A DNA stretch of 6,839 nt from Massilia sp. (GTDB lineage: Bacteria > Pseudomonadota > Gammaproteobacteria > Burkholderiales > Burkholderiaceae_D), in NCBI GenBank assembly GCA_003484545.1, contig DNCF01000393.1, positions 607 to 7,445 of the forward strand, read 5' to 3'. A model generated the notes under the pieces. That model was not told the DNA's origin. It saw nothing but the letters and a program-made list of their open reading frames with translations, and made no database searches. Made by a program: the position numbers and the translations under genes. This document shows positions 1-6,481 of the stretch, piece by piece (position 1 is the first letter of the stretch; each line of letters begins with the position of its first letter).

Positions 1-999
1 CAGCGGCATCTCGCCGATCTCGTCCAGGAACAGGGTGCCGCGGTTCGCCGCCTCGAACAGCCCGGCATGGCCGCCGCGGCGGGCGCCGGTGAAGGCGCCT
101 TCCTCGTGGCCGAAGAGTTCCGATTCCAGCAGCGATTCCGCGATCGCCCCGCAGTTCACCGCCACGAAAGGCCGGTTCGCGCCCAGGCTGCGCGGGCCCT
201 CGCGGTGGATCGCCTGGGCCACGAGCTCCTTGCCGCTGCCGGTCTCGCCCTGGATCAGGACGGTCGCCGGCGAGCGCGCATACAGCACCACCGATTGCCG
301 CAGCCGCTCCATCGCATCGGACTCGCCGCGCAGGTCGTTCAGGCCGCGCCTTGCGCGGCGTGGTTCGCTGGCAGGGCCGCGCCGGATGCGGTTCGCCTCC
401 AGCTGGGTCAGGCGCGCCACTTCCAGCGCGTCGTCGAAGGCCTGGCGGATCGAGGCGGCCGAGTACAGGAACACGCTGCCCAGGCCCGCTTCCTCGGCCA
501 GGTCGGCGATCAGGCCGGCGCCGACGATCACCTCGATGCCGTCCGCCTTCATTTCCTTGATCGCCGCGCGCGCGTCTTCCCGCGTCACATAGGTGCGCTG
601 GGCGATGCGGATGCCGAAAGTGGCGCTGAAGTCGGCCAGCTCCGGCAGGGGCTGCTGGTAGCTGATCACGCCGATGCGGCTGGACGCCTTGCGCGCCCGC
701 GCCAGCGCCTGCATCACGTCGAAGCCGCTGGCCTTGGCCACCACCACCGGCGCCGAGACCCGGCCCTTGAGGTAGGCGCCGTTCGAGCCGGCGGCGATCA
801 CCACGTCGCAGCGCTCGCTGGCCATGCGTTCGCGGATGTGGCGCGCGGCCTCGTCGAAGCCCAGCTGGATCGGCTCGATCGTGGCCAGGTGGTCGTACTC
901 GAGGGTGATGTCGCGGAACAGGTCGGACAGGCGCGACACCGAGACGGTCCAGATCACCGGCTTGTCGACTTCCTGCGGAAGAGGGGAGAGGGGGCGCAT
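1..999 (-). CDS. prpR: PrpR, sigma-54-dependent propionate catabolism regulator (C-terminus cut off by window edge)
   Basis: Transcriptional activator of the prp operon, of the sigma-54 enhancer-binding (bEBP) class. Translating the minus strand from the ATG at 999 gives an uninterrupted 333-residue frame that runs off the left edge. Residues about 14-205 match the PrpR N-terminal sensor domain (for example VIWTVSVSRLSDLFRDI, AAGSNGAYLK, VGAGLIADLAEEAG, YSAASIRQAF); in this family it is known to respond to 2-methylcitrate. A linker rich in Arg leads into the AAA+ domain: Walker A GETGSGKE at 251-258, the sigma-54 contact loop GAFTGA at 301-306, and the Walker B end FLDE with D326-E327. The rest of the AAA+ domain and the Fis-type DNA-binding helix must lie beyond position 1. 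The start is fixed by an in-frame TAA four codons upstream (1009-1011), with no other start codon in between; there is no clear Shine-Dalgarno. It is divergent from prpB, and the probable operator begins only 14 bp upstream of its ATG, which suggests autoregulation (inference). Confidence 0.96.
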   Translation of the reverse strand, partial: MRPLSPLPQEVDKPVIWTVSVSRLSDLFRDITLEYDHLATIEPIQLGFDEAARHIRERMASERCDVVIAAGSNGAYLKGRVSAPVVVAKASGFDVMQALARARKASSRIGVISYQQPLPELADFSATFGIRIAQRTYVTREDARAAIKEMKADGIEVIVGAGLIADLAEEAGLGSVFLYSAASIRQAFDDALEVARLTQLEANRIRRGPASEPRRARRGLNDLRGESDAMERLRQSVVLYARSPATVLIQGETGSGKELVAQAIHREGPRSLGANRPFVAVNCGAIAESLLESELFGHEEGAFTGARRGGHAGLFEAANRGTLFLDEIGEMPL

Positions 1000-1013
1000 G
1001 TTGCAATTTTAAC

Positions 1014-1053
1014 GCAATCGTGTTTCACGTGTTTCATTGTGAAACATCGTTGC
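1014..1053. promoter_or_regulatory. Probable PrpR operator / upstream activating sequence (nested inverted repeats)
   Basis: A 40-bp dyad is directly visible: GCAA-N3-TGTTTCAC-N10-GTGAAACA-N3-TTGC, with 12 of 15 positions per arm complementary. Within the central spacer a further TGTTTCA (1030-1036) forms a second, tighter inverted repeat with TGAAACA (1040-1046) across 3 bp. There are thus three identical 7-bp half-sites (1021-1027, 1030-1036, 1040-1046). The dyad centre lies about 110 bp upstream of the -24 element and about 135 bp from the predicted prpB transcript start, a normal distance for a sigma-54 enhancer. Assignment to PrpR is by position between prpR and the operon it controls; binding was not tested. 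Confidence 0.75.
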
Positions 1054-1095
1054 AACATTACCCGGCTTGATGCAGCAGCCTGCTTGACGCTAAAC

Positions 1096-1116
1096 GCCTG
1101 AACTATCAGGCTTTTG
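1096..1116. other. Small hairpin overlapping an IHF-like sequence, between enhancer and promoter
   Basis: A perfect 6-bp inverted repeat GCCTGA / TCAGGC (1096-1101 and 1106-1111) with a 4-base loop is followed by TTTT (1112-1115), so on the plus strand it resembles a short intrinsic terminator. The overlapping stretch 1104-1116 matches the IHF consensus WATCAANNNNTTR with a single mismatch (G for the last A of WATCAA). It sits between the presumed enhancer and the sigma-54 promoter, where IHF often bends DNA in such systems. Either reading is tentative: the stem is short, the T-run is only four, and IHF matches of this quality occur by chance. Confidence 0.3.
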
Positions 1117-1142
1117 GAAGGCCCAAGCTGTGCCGGCAGCGC

Positions 1143-1158
1143 TGGCACGCTCCTTGCA
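1143..1158 (+). promoter_or_regulatory. Sigma-54 (-24/-12) promoter of the prp operon
   Basis: TGGCAC (1143-1148), a 5-bp spacer and TTGCA (1154-1158) match the consensus TGGCAC-N5-TTGCW at every defined position. The GG at 1144-1145 and the GC at 1156-1157 have the required 12-bp phasing. Transcription is predicted to start near 1168-1170, giving a leader of about 40 nt before prpB. The promoter agrees with the encoded regulator, whose GAFTGA loop is the sigma-54 contact. Confidence 0.92.
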
Positions 1159-1199
1159 CAAGAGGATGTACGAATTTTGCAATCCTTTGCGAACCACCC

Positions 1200-1204
1200 A
1201 GGAG
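1200..1204 (+). promoter_or_regulatory. Shine-Dalgarno of prpB, which decides its start
   Basis: AGGAG lies 5 nt before the ATG at 1210. The reading frame stays open upstream to a TTG at 1114, but that codon lies before the -24/-12 promoter and so would not be on the operon mRNA. This places the prpB start at 1210. Confidence 0.9.
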
Positions 1205-1209
1205 ACACC

Positions 1210-2094
1210 ATGATCCAATCGCCAGGCGCGCTGTTCCGCCGCGCCGTCCAGGAAGAATCGCCGCTGCAGGTCGTCGGCGCCATCAATGCCAACCACGCCC
1301 TGCTGGCCAAGCGCGCCGGCTTCAAGGCCATCTATCTGTCGGGCGGGGGCGTCGCCGCCGGCTCGCTGGGCCTGCCGGACCTGGGCATCTCGAACCTGGA
1401 CGACGTGCTGACCGACGTGCGCCGCATTACCGACGTCTGCGACCTGCCGCTGCTGGTCGACGTCGACACCGGCTTCGGCTCCTCGGCCTTCAACGTCGCC
1501 CGCACCGTGAAGTCGATGATCAAATTCGGCGCAGCCGCGATCCACATCGAAGACCAGGTCGGCGCCAAGCGCTGCGGCCACCGTCCGGGCAAGGAAATCG
1601 TCTCCAAGCAGGAGATGGTCGACCGCATCAAGGCGGCGGTGGACGCCCGCACCGACGAGAACTTCGTGATCATGGCGCGCACCGATGCGCTGGCCGTGGA
1701 AGGCATCGACGCGGCCATCGAGCGCGCGGTCGCCTGCGTCGAAGCCGGCGCCGACATGATCTTCCCGGAAGCGATGACCAACCTCAAGATGTACGCGCAG
1801 TTCGCGAAAGCCGTCGGCGTGCCGATCCTGGCCAACATCACCGAGTTCGGCTCGACCCCGCTGTTCACGGTCGAGGAGCTGAAGACCGCCGACGTCGGCA
1901 TCGTGCTGTACCCGCTGTCGGCCTTCCGCGCCATGAACAAGGCGGCCGAGAACGTCTACACGGCGATCCGCCGCGACGGCAGCCAGCAGGCCGTGGTCGA
2001 CACCATGCAGACCCGCGCCGAACTCTACGAGCGCATCAACTACCACGATTTCGAGCAGAAACTGGATGCGCTGTTTGCGGCGCAGAAGAAATAA
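1210..2094 (+). CDS. prpB: PrpB, 2-methylisocitrate lyase
   Basis: Final enzyme of the 2-methylcitrate cycle: cleaves 2-methylisocitrate to pyruvate and succinate in the cytoplasm. At 294 residues it is close to the usual PrpB length (about 295) and forms a complete isocitrate lyase/PEP mutase-superfamily TIM barrel. Visible active-site features are the SGGGVAAGSLGLPDLG segment (45-60) with D57, VDVDTGFG (83-90) with the metal-binding pair D84 and D86, HIED with E114, the superfamily signature KRCGH (120-124) with catalytic C122, MARTDA (155-160) with R157, and FPEA with E187. The short KRCGH loop region and the overall size separate it from the much longer true isocitrate lyase AceA. It is the first gene of the operon, with a strong Shine-Dalgarno, and is separated from prpC by 24 nt. 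Nothing looks damaged. Confidence 0.97.
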   Translation: MIQSPGALFRRAVQEESPLQVVGAINANHALLAKRAGFKAIYLSGGGVAAGSLGLPDLGISNLDDVLTDVRRITDVCDLPLLVDVDTGFGSSAFNVARTVKSMIKFGAAAIHIEDQVGAKRCGHRPGKEIVSKQEMVDRIKAAVDARTDENFVIMARTDALAVEGIDAAIERAVACVEAGADMIFPEAMTNLKMYAQFAKAVGVPILANITEFGSTPLFTVEELKTADVGIVLYPLSAFRAMNKAAENVYTAIRRDGSQQAVVDTMQTRAELYERINYHDFEQKLDALFAAQKK

Positions 2095-2118
2095 TCGGAC
2101 ACTGAACAGGAGACCCAA

Positions 2119-3270
2119 ATGAGCGAACAAAATCCAAGCTTCAAGCCCAAGAAATCCGTGGCCCTGTCGGGCGTCGCCGCCGGTAACACCGCCCTGTGCT
2201 CGGTCGGCAAATCGGGCAACGATCTGCACTACCGCGGCTACGACATCCTCGACGTCGCCAACTCCTGCGAATTCGAAGAGATCGCCTACCTGCTGGTGCA
2301 CGGCAAGCTGCCGACGACCGCCGAACTGAAGGGTTATAAGGCCAAGCTCAAAATGCTGCGCGGCCTGCCGCAAGCGGTCAAGCTGGCGCTGGAAGCGCTG
2401 CCGGCCGGCAGCCACCCGATGGACGTGATGCGCACCGGTGTCTCGGCCCTGGGCTGCGCGCTGCCGGAAAAGGACGACCACAACATCGCCGGCGCGCGCG
2501 ACATCGCCGACCGCCTGATGGCATCGTTCGGCTCGATGCTGCTGTACTGGTACCACTACAGCCATAACGGCAAGCGCATCGAGACCGAGACCGACGACGA
2601 CTCGATCGGCGGCCACTTCTTGCACCTGCTGCACGGCACCAAGCCGCCGGAAGAGTGGGTGCGCGCGATGCATACCTCGCTCATCCTCTACGCGGAGCAC
2701 GAGTTCAACGCCTCGACCTTCACCGCGCGCGTGATCGCCGGCACCGGCTCCGACATGCATTCGGCCATCACCGGCGCGATCGGCGCGCTGCGCGGCCCGA
2801 AGCACGGCGGCGCCAACGAAGTCGCCCTGGATATCCAGAAGCGTTACGAGAACGCCGACGAGGCCGAGGCCGATATCCGCAATCGCGTGGCCAACAAGGA
2901 AGTCGTGATCGGTTTCGGCCACCCGGTCTACACCATCTCGGACCCGCGCAACGTCGTCATCAAGGAAGTCGCGCGCTCGCTGTCGCAGTCGGCCGGTTCG
3001 ATGAAGATGTTCGACATCGCCGAGCGCCTGGAATCGGTCATGTGGGAAGTCAAGAAGATGTTCCCGAACCTGGACTGGTTCTCGGCCGTGTCGTACCACA
3101 TGATGGGCGTGCCGACCGCCATGTTCACCCCGCTGTTCGTCATCTCGCGTACCTCGGGCTGGGCCGCGCACATCATCGAGCAGCGCATCGACAACAAGAT
3201 CATCCGCCCGAGCGCGAACTATGTCGGTCCGGAAGACCTGCAGTTCGTGCCGATCGCCGACCGTAAATAA
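2119..3270 (+). CDS. prpC: PrpC, 2-methylcitrate synthase
   Basis: Condenses propionyl-CoA with oxaloacetate to 2-methylcitrate, the entry step of the cycle and the source of the PrpR co-activator. It has 383 residues, a normal length for the compact PrpC-type citrate synthases and shorter than the GltA hexameric type. The citrate synthase catalytic triad is present: H229 in GPKHGGANE, H268 in GFGHPVY, and D319 in FPNLDWFSA. Further conserved elements are HEFNAST (194-200), R277 in SDPR, and SRTSGWAAHIIEQ (343-355) near the C-terminus, which binds substrate carboxylate/CoA. Citrate synthase side activity is common in this family, but the neighbours prpB and acnD and the N-terminal KKSVALSGVAAGNTALCSVG segment point to PrpC. 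AGGAGA at 2108-2113 lies just upstream of the ATG, and the leader resembles that of prpB. Confidence 0.96.
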   Translation: MSEQNPSFKPKKSVALSGVAAGNTALCSVGKSGNDLHYRGYDILDVANSCEFEEIAYLLVHGKLPTTAELKGYKAKLKMLRGLPQAVKLALEALPAGSHPMDVMRTGVSALGCALPEKDDHNIAGARDIADRLMASFGSMLLYWYHYSHNGKRIETETDDDSIGGHFLHLLHGTKPPEEWVRAMHTSLILYAEHEFNASTFTARVIAGTGSDMHSAITGAIGALRGPKHGGANEVALDIQKRYENADEAEADIRNRVANKEVVIGFGHPVYTISDPRNVVIKEVARSLSQSAGSMKMFDIAERLESVMWEVKKMFPNLDWFSAVSYHMMGVPTAMFTPLFVISRTSGWAAHIIEQRIDNKIIRPSANYVGPEDLQFVPIADRK

Positions 3271-3290
3271 GCGTCAGTCAACAAGCCGCG

Positions 3291-3830
3291 ATGCGCCAAC
3301 GTCCGCCAGCCGCTTCGTTCACGCTGCGTCGCCTCGGTTCCGCCGACGCGGCGCAGTACCGTGCGCTGCGGCTGGCGGGCCTGCGCGCCTTTCCGCATGC
3401 CTTCCGGCCTGCCGTGGAGGAGGCCCTGGAGCAGCCCCTGTCCTGGGCCGAGAAACGCCTGGCCACCAAAGGCGAATACTGGTTCGGCGCTTTCGATGGC
3501 ATCGAGCTGGTCGGCGCGATCTGCCTGCGCACGCAGGAGGGTAAAAAAATCCGCCACTCGGCCAGCCTGAATGCGCTGGTGGTCGACCCGGGGCGCCAGC
3601 GCGAAGGCATCGGTGCCGCACTGGTTGCGCATCTCATCGCGTTTGCGCGGGAACTGGGCTTCATCCGCCAGCTCACGTTGACCGTCATCGACGGCAACGC
3701 GGCAGCCATCGGCCTCTACGAGCGCTTCGGCTTTCGCCTGTTCGGCCTGGAGCCGGACGCCTTCCTGCACGACGGCGCTTACTACGCCAAGCAGCACCGA
3801 CAACTCACACTGGTAACACCGACATCATGA
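3291..3830 (+). CDS. GNAT-family N-acetyltransferase of unknown substrate
   Basis: A 179-residue single-domain GNAT acyltransferase. Residues 10-35 (FTLRRLGSADAAQYRALRL) form the N-terminal strand and helix typical of the fold. FGAFDGIELVGAICL (65-79) provides the central strands. Motif A is LNALVVDPGRQREGIGAAL (93-111), with the acyl-CoA pyrophosphate loop RQREGIG (102-108). NAAAIGLYERFGFRLFG (136-152) is motif B, and it ends in DGAYYAKQHRQL (161-172). No signal peptide or membrane segment is evident. The substrate cannot be read from sequence: small molecule, protein N-terminus or lysine are all possible. The gene starts 20 nt after prpC without a recognisable Shine-Dalgarno; an in-frame TAA at 3264-3266 and the lack of other start codons fix the ATG at 3291. 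It overlaps acnD by 4 nt, so it is part of the prp transcript. An A7 run (3543-3549) encodes two Lys codons and is unusual in this GC-rich setting. It is not one of the classical 2-methylcitrate-cycle enzymes. Confidence 0.88.
   Translation: MRQRPPAASFTLRRLGSADAAQYRALRLAGLRAFPHAFRPAVEEALEQPLSWAEKRLATKGEYWFGAFDGIELVGAICLRTQEGKKIRHSASLNALVVDPGRQREGIGAALVAHLIAFARELGFIRQLTLTVIDGNAAAIGLYERFGFRLFGLEPDAFLHDGAYYAKQHRQLTLVTPTS
3827..3830 (+). other. ATGA stop/start overlap coupling the GNAT gene to acnD
   Basis: The acnD start ATG (3827-3829) overlaps the GNAT stop TGA (3828-3830). No purine-rich Shine-Dalgarno is visible in the 25 nt before this ATG, so acnD is likely translated by re-initiation of ribosomes that finish the GNAT gene (inference). 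Confidence 0.8.
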
Positions 3831-6427
3831 ACAACGCATACCGCAAACCCCTGCACGGGACCAACCTGCATTACTTCGACGCGCGCGAAGCGGTCGACAG
3901 CATCGAAGCCGGCGCCTGGGAAAAGCTGCCCTACACCTCGCGCGTCCTCGCCGAGAACCTGGTGCGCCGCTGCGAGCCGATGGCCCTGGTGCCATCGCTG
4001 AAGCAGTTGATCGAGCGCAAACGCGACCTCGACTTCCCCTGGTTCCCGGCGCGCGTGGTCTGCCACGACATCCTGGGCCAGACCGCCCTGGTCGACCTGG
4101 CCGGCCTGCGCGACGCCATCGCCCTCGAAGGCGGCAACCCGGCCCTGGTCAATCCTGTCGTGCCGACCCAGCTGGTGGTCGACCACTCGCTGGCGGTGGA
4201 GTGCGGCGGCTTCGACCCGGACGCCTTCGCCAAGAACCGCGCCATCGAGGACCGCCGCAACGAGGACCGCTTCGACTTCATCAACTGGACCAAGAAGGCC
4301 TTCCAGAACGTCGACGTGATCCCGCCGGGTAACGGCATCCTGCACCAGATCAACCTGGAGCGCATGTCGCCGGTGATCCAGGTGAAGGACGGCGTCGCCT
4401 TCCCGGACACCCTGGTCGGCACCGACTCGCACACCCCGATGGTCGACGCCCTGGGCGTGATCGCCATCGGCGTCGGCGGCCTGGAAGCCGAGAGCGTCAT
4501 GCTGGGCCGCGCGTCCTACATGCGTCTGCCGGACATCGTCGGCGTCGAACTCACCGGCAAGCCGCAACCGAGCATCACCGCCACCGACGTGGTGCTGGCG
4601 CTGACCGAATTCCTGCGCAAGGAAAAAGTCGTCTCGACCTACCTCGAGTTCTACGGCGAGGGCGCGGCCAACCTGACCCTGGGTGACCGCGCGACCATCT
4701 CGAACATGGCCCCGGAATTCGGCGCCACCGCCGCGATGTTCTATATCGACGAGCAGACCATCAAGTACCTGAAGCTCACCGGCCGCGAGGACGAGACCGT
4801 GAAACTGGTCGAGCTCTACGCGAAAGAGACGGGCCTGTGGGCCGACGCATTGAAGACCGCCGAGTACGAGCGCGTGCTGCGCTTCGACCTCTCGACCGTG
4901 GTGCGCAACATCGCCGGCCCGTCGAACCCGCACAAGCGCGTGCCGACCTCGGAACTGGCTGCGCGCGGCATCGCCGGCACGGTTGAAAACGAACCCGGCC
5001 TGATGCCGGACGGCGCCGTCATCATCGCCGCGATCACCAGCTGCACCAACACGAATAACCCGCGCAACATGATCGCCGCCGGCCTGCTGGCGCGTAACGC
5101 CAACAAGGCGGGCCTGCTGCGCAAACCCTGGGTCAAGTCCTCGCTGGCGCCGGGCTCGAAGGCGGTCTCGCTCTACCTGGAAGAAGCGGGCCTGCTGCCG
5201 GAGCTGGAAAAGCTGGGCTTCGGCGTGGTCGCCTTTGCCTGCACCACCTGCAACGGCATGAGCGGCGCGCTCGACCCGACCATCCAGAAGGAAATCGTCG
5301 AGCGCGACCTGTACGCGACCGCCGTCCTCTCGGGCAACCGCAACTTCGACGGCCGCATCCACCCGTACGCGAAGCAGGCCTTCCTGGCCTCGCCGCCACT
5401 GGTGATCGCCTATGCGATTGCCGGCACGATCCGCTTCGACATCGAGAAGGACGTGCTGGGCACGGACGCGAACGGCAAGCCGGTCACCTTGGCCGACATC
5501 TGGCCGAGCGACGAGGAGATCGACGCCGTCATCGAGCAGAGCGTCAAGCCCGAGCAGTTCCGCAAGGTCTACACGCCGATGTTCGCGCGCGTGGCCGACG
5601 ACGGCGAGGCGGTGAGCCCGCTGTACGACTGGCGTCCGCAGAGCACCTACATCCGCCGCCCGCCCTACTGGGAAGGCGCGCTGGCCGGAGAACGCACGCT
5701 GTCGGGCATGCGTCCGCTGGCGGTCCTCGGCGACAACATCACGACCGACCACCTGTCGCCCTCGAACGCGATCCTGCTCGACTCGGCCGCCGGCGAATAC
5801 CTGGCGAAGATGGGCCTGCCGGAAGAGGACTTCAATTCCTACGCGACCCACCGCGGCGACCACCTGACGGCCCAGCGCGCGACGTTCGCGAACCCGACGC
5901 TGAAGAACGAGATGGTGCGCAATCCGGACGGCACGGTGCGTGCCGGTTCGCTGGCCCGGATCGAACCCGAAGGGCAGGTGACCCGCATGTGGGAAGCGAT
6001 CGAGACCTACATGGAGCGCAAGCAGCCCTTGATCGTGATCGCCGGCGCCGACTACGGCCAGGGCTCCTCGCGCGACTGGGCGGCCAAGGGCGTGCGCCTG
6101 GCGGGCGTGGAAGCGATCGTGGCCGAAGGCTTCGAGCGCATCCATCGCACGAATCTCGTCGGCATGGGCGTGCTGCCGCTGGAGTTCCAGCCGGGCACCA
6201 ACCGCCTGAGCCTGGGCATCGACGGCACCGAAACGTTTGATGTGATCGGCGAACGCACCCCGCGCGCGACGCTCACGCTGGTCATCAATCGCAAGAACGG
6301 CGAGCGCGTCGAGGTGCCGGTCACCTGCCGCCTCGATACGGCCGAAGAGGTGTCGATCTACGAGGCCGGCGGCGTGCTGCAGCGCTTCGCGCAGGACTTC
6401 CTGGCGTCGTCGAAGGTCGCGGCCTGA
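3827..6427 (+). CDS. acnD: AcnD, Fe/S-dependent 2-methylcitrate dehydratase
   Basis: Aconitase-superfamily enzyme that dehydrates 2-methylcitrate; in the known AcnD/PrpF route its product is an isomer of 2-methylaconitate that PrpF converts to the cis form. The protein is complete at 866 residues, as expected for AcnD. Cluster ligands are C406 in SCTNTNNPRN and C472/C475 in ACTTCNGMSG, binding a [4Fe-4S] cluster. TDSHTPMVDALG (199-210) is a conserved aconitase active-site motif. After the linker, the swivel domain has GDNITTDHLSPSNAI (635-649), THRGDHLTAQRATFANP (674-690) and GADYGQGSSRDWAAKG (740-755), with S748 and R749 of the substrate-binding loop. The NITTDHLSPSNAI and DHLTAQRATFANP wording is AcnD-like rather than AcnA/IRP-like, and neighbouring prpF supports this. 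A secondary aconitase activity is possible. The start is set by the ATGA overlap with the upstream gene and the family N-terminus (YRKPLHGTNLHYFDAREAV, residues 5-23). It has no Shine-Dalgarno of its own. Confidence 0.96.
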   Translation: MNNAYRKPLHGTNLHYFDAREAVDSIEAGAWEKLPYTSRVLAENLVRRCEPMALVPSLKQLIERKRDLDFPWFPARVVCHDILGQTALVDLAGLRDAIALEGGNPALVNPVVPTQLVVDHSLAVECGGFDPDAFAKNRAIEDRRNEDRFDFINWTKKAFQNVDVIPPGNGILHQINLERMSPVIQVKDGVAFPDTLVGTDSHTPMVDALGVIAIGVGGLEAESVMLGRASYMRLPDIVGVELTGKPQPSITATDVVLALTEFLRKEKVVSTYLEFYGEGAANLTLGDRATISNMAPEFGATAAMFYIDEQTIKYLKLTGREDETVKLVELYAKETGLWADALKTAEYERVLRFDLSTVVRNIAGPSNPHKRVPTSELAARGIAGTVENEPGLMPDGAVIIAAITSCTNTNNPRNMIAAGLLARNANKAGLLRKPWVKSSLAPGSKAVSLYLEEAGLLPELEKLGFGVVAFACTTCNGMSGALDPTIQKEIVERDLYATAVLSGNRNFDGRIHPYAKQAFLASPPLVIAYAIAGTIRFDIEKDVLGTDANGKPVTLADIWPSDEEIDAVIEQSVKPEQFRKVYTPMFARVADDGEAVSPLYDWRPQSTYIRRPPYWEGALAGERTLSGMRPLAVLGDNITTDHLSPSNAILLDSAAGEYLAKMGLPEEDFNSYATHRGDHLTAQRATFANPTLKNEMVRNPDGTVRAGSLARIEPEGQVTRMWEAIETYMERKQPLIVIAGADYGQGSSRDWAAKGVRLAGVEAIVAEGFERIHRTNLVGMGVLPLEFQPGTNRLSLGIDGTETFDVIGERTPRATLTLVINRKNGERVEVPVTCRLDTAEEVSIYEAGGVLQRFAQDFLASSKVAA

Positions 6428-6437
6428 CGGACGCGTT

Positions 6438-6458
6438 GGCGGGCGGGTATCGTCCGCC
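6438..6458 (+). other. Hairpin in the acnD-prpF gap
   Basis: GGCGGGC (6438-6444) can pair with GTCCGCC (6452-6458) as RNA, giving a 7-bp stem with one G-U pair and a 7-base loop. It starts 11 nt after the acnD stop. There is no T-run after it, so it does not look like an intrinsic terminator. It could act as an mRNA processing or stability element, or be incidental in GC-rich DNA. Confidence 0.35.
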
Positions 6459-6464
6459 GCGGGT

Positions 6465-6481
6465 GCAAGGTCGCGCAAGGT
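6465..6481 (+). repeat. Short tandem direct repeat GCAAGGT x2
   Basis: GCAAGGT occurs at 6465-6471 and again at 6475-6481, a 10-bp period (one helical turn), in the 92-nt gap between acnD and prpF. The repeat extends imperfectly upstream (GTGCAAGGT versus GCGCAAGGT). Function unknown; it may be chance or a small binding site for a regulator of prpF. Confidence 0.4.

Noticed and set aside
1006..1034. Possible sigma-70 promoter for prpR (TAAAAT at 1006-1011 on the minus strand)
   Set aside because: The -10-like hexamer is only about 7 nt from the start codon and the -35 position 17 bp upstream reads AAACAC, which is not a credible match.
67..1101. Plus-strand open frame across the prpR region
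   Set aside because: The minus strand here encodes PrpR with Walker A, GAFTGA and sensor-domain motifs; the plus-strand translation has no family resemblance and runs through the operator.
1090..3171. Long open frame (693 codons) on the minus strand opposite prpB and prpC
   Set aside because: It crosses two convincing genes and the sigma-54 promoter and has the same His/Arg/Ala-rich shadow composition, without any recognisable domain.
2655..3266. Plus-strand frame of about 200 codons within prpC
   Set aside because: Out-of-frame reading of prpC with Arg/His-rich composition; prpC itself retains all catalytic residues through this stretch.
3827..6427. AcnA-type housekeeping aconitase as the identity of the large gene
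   Set aside because: The swivel-domain wording (NITTDHLSPSNAI, DHLTAQRATFANP), the length of 866 and the adjacent prpF fit AcnD better, although overlapping aconitase activity cannot be excluded.
6438..6458. Intrinsic terminator after acnD
   Set aside because: The stem is present but is followed by GC-rich sequence rather than a T-run, and prpF continues the pathway immediately downstream.
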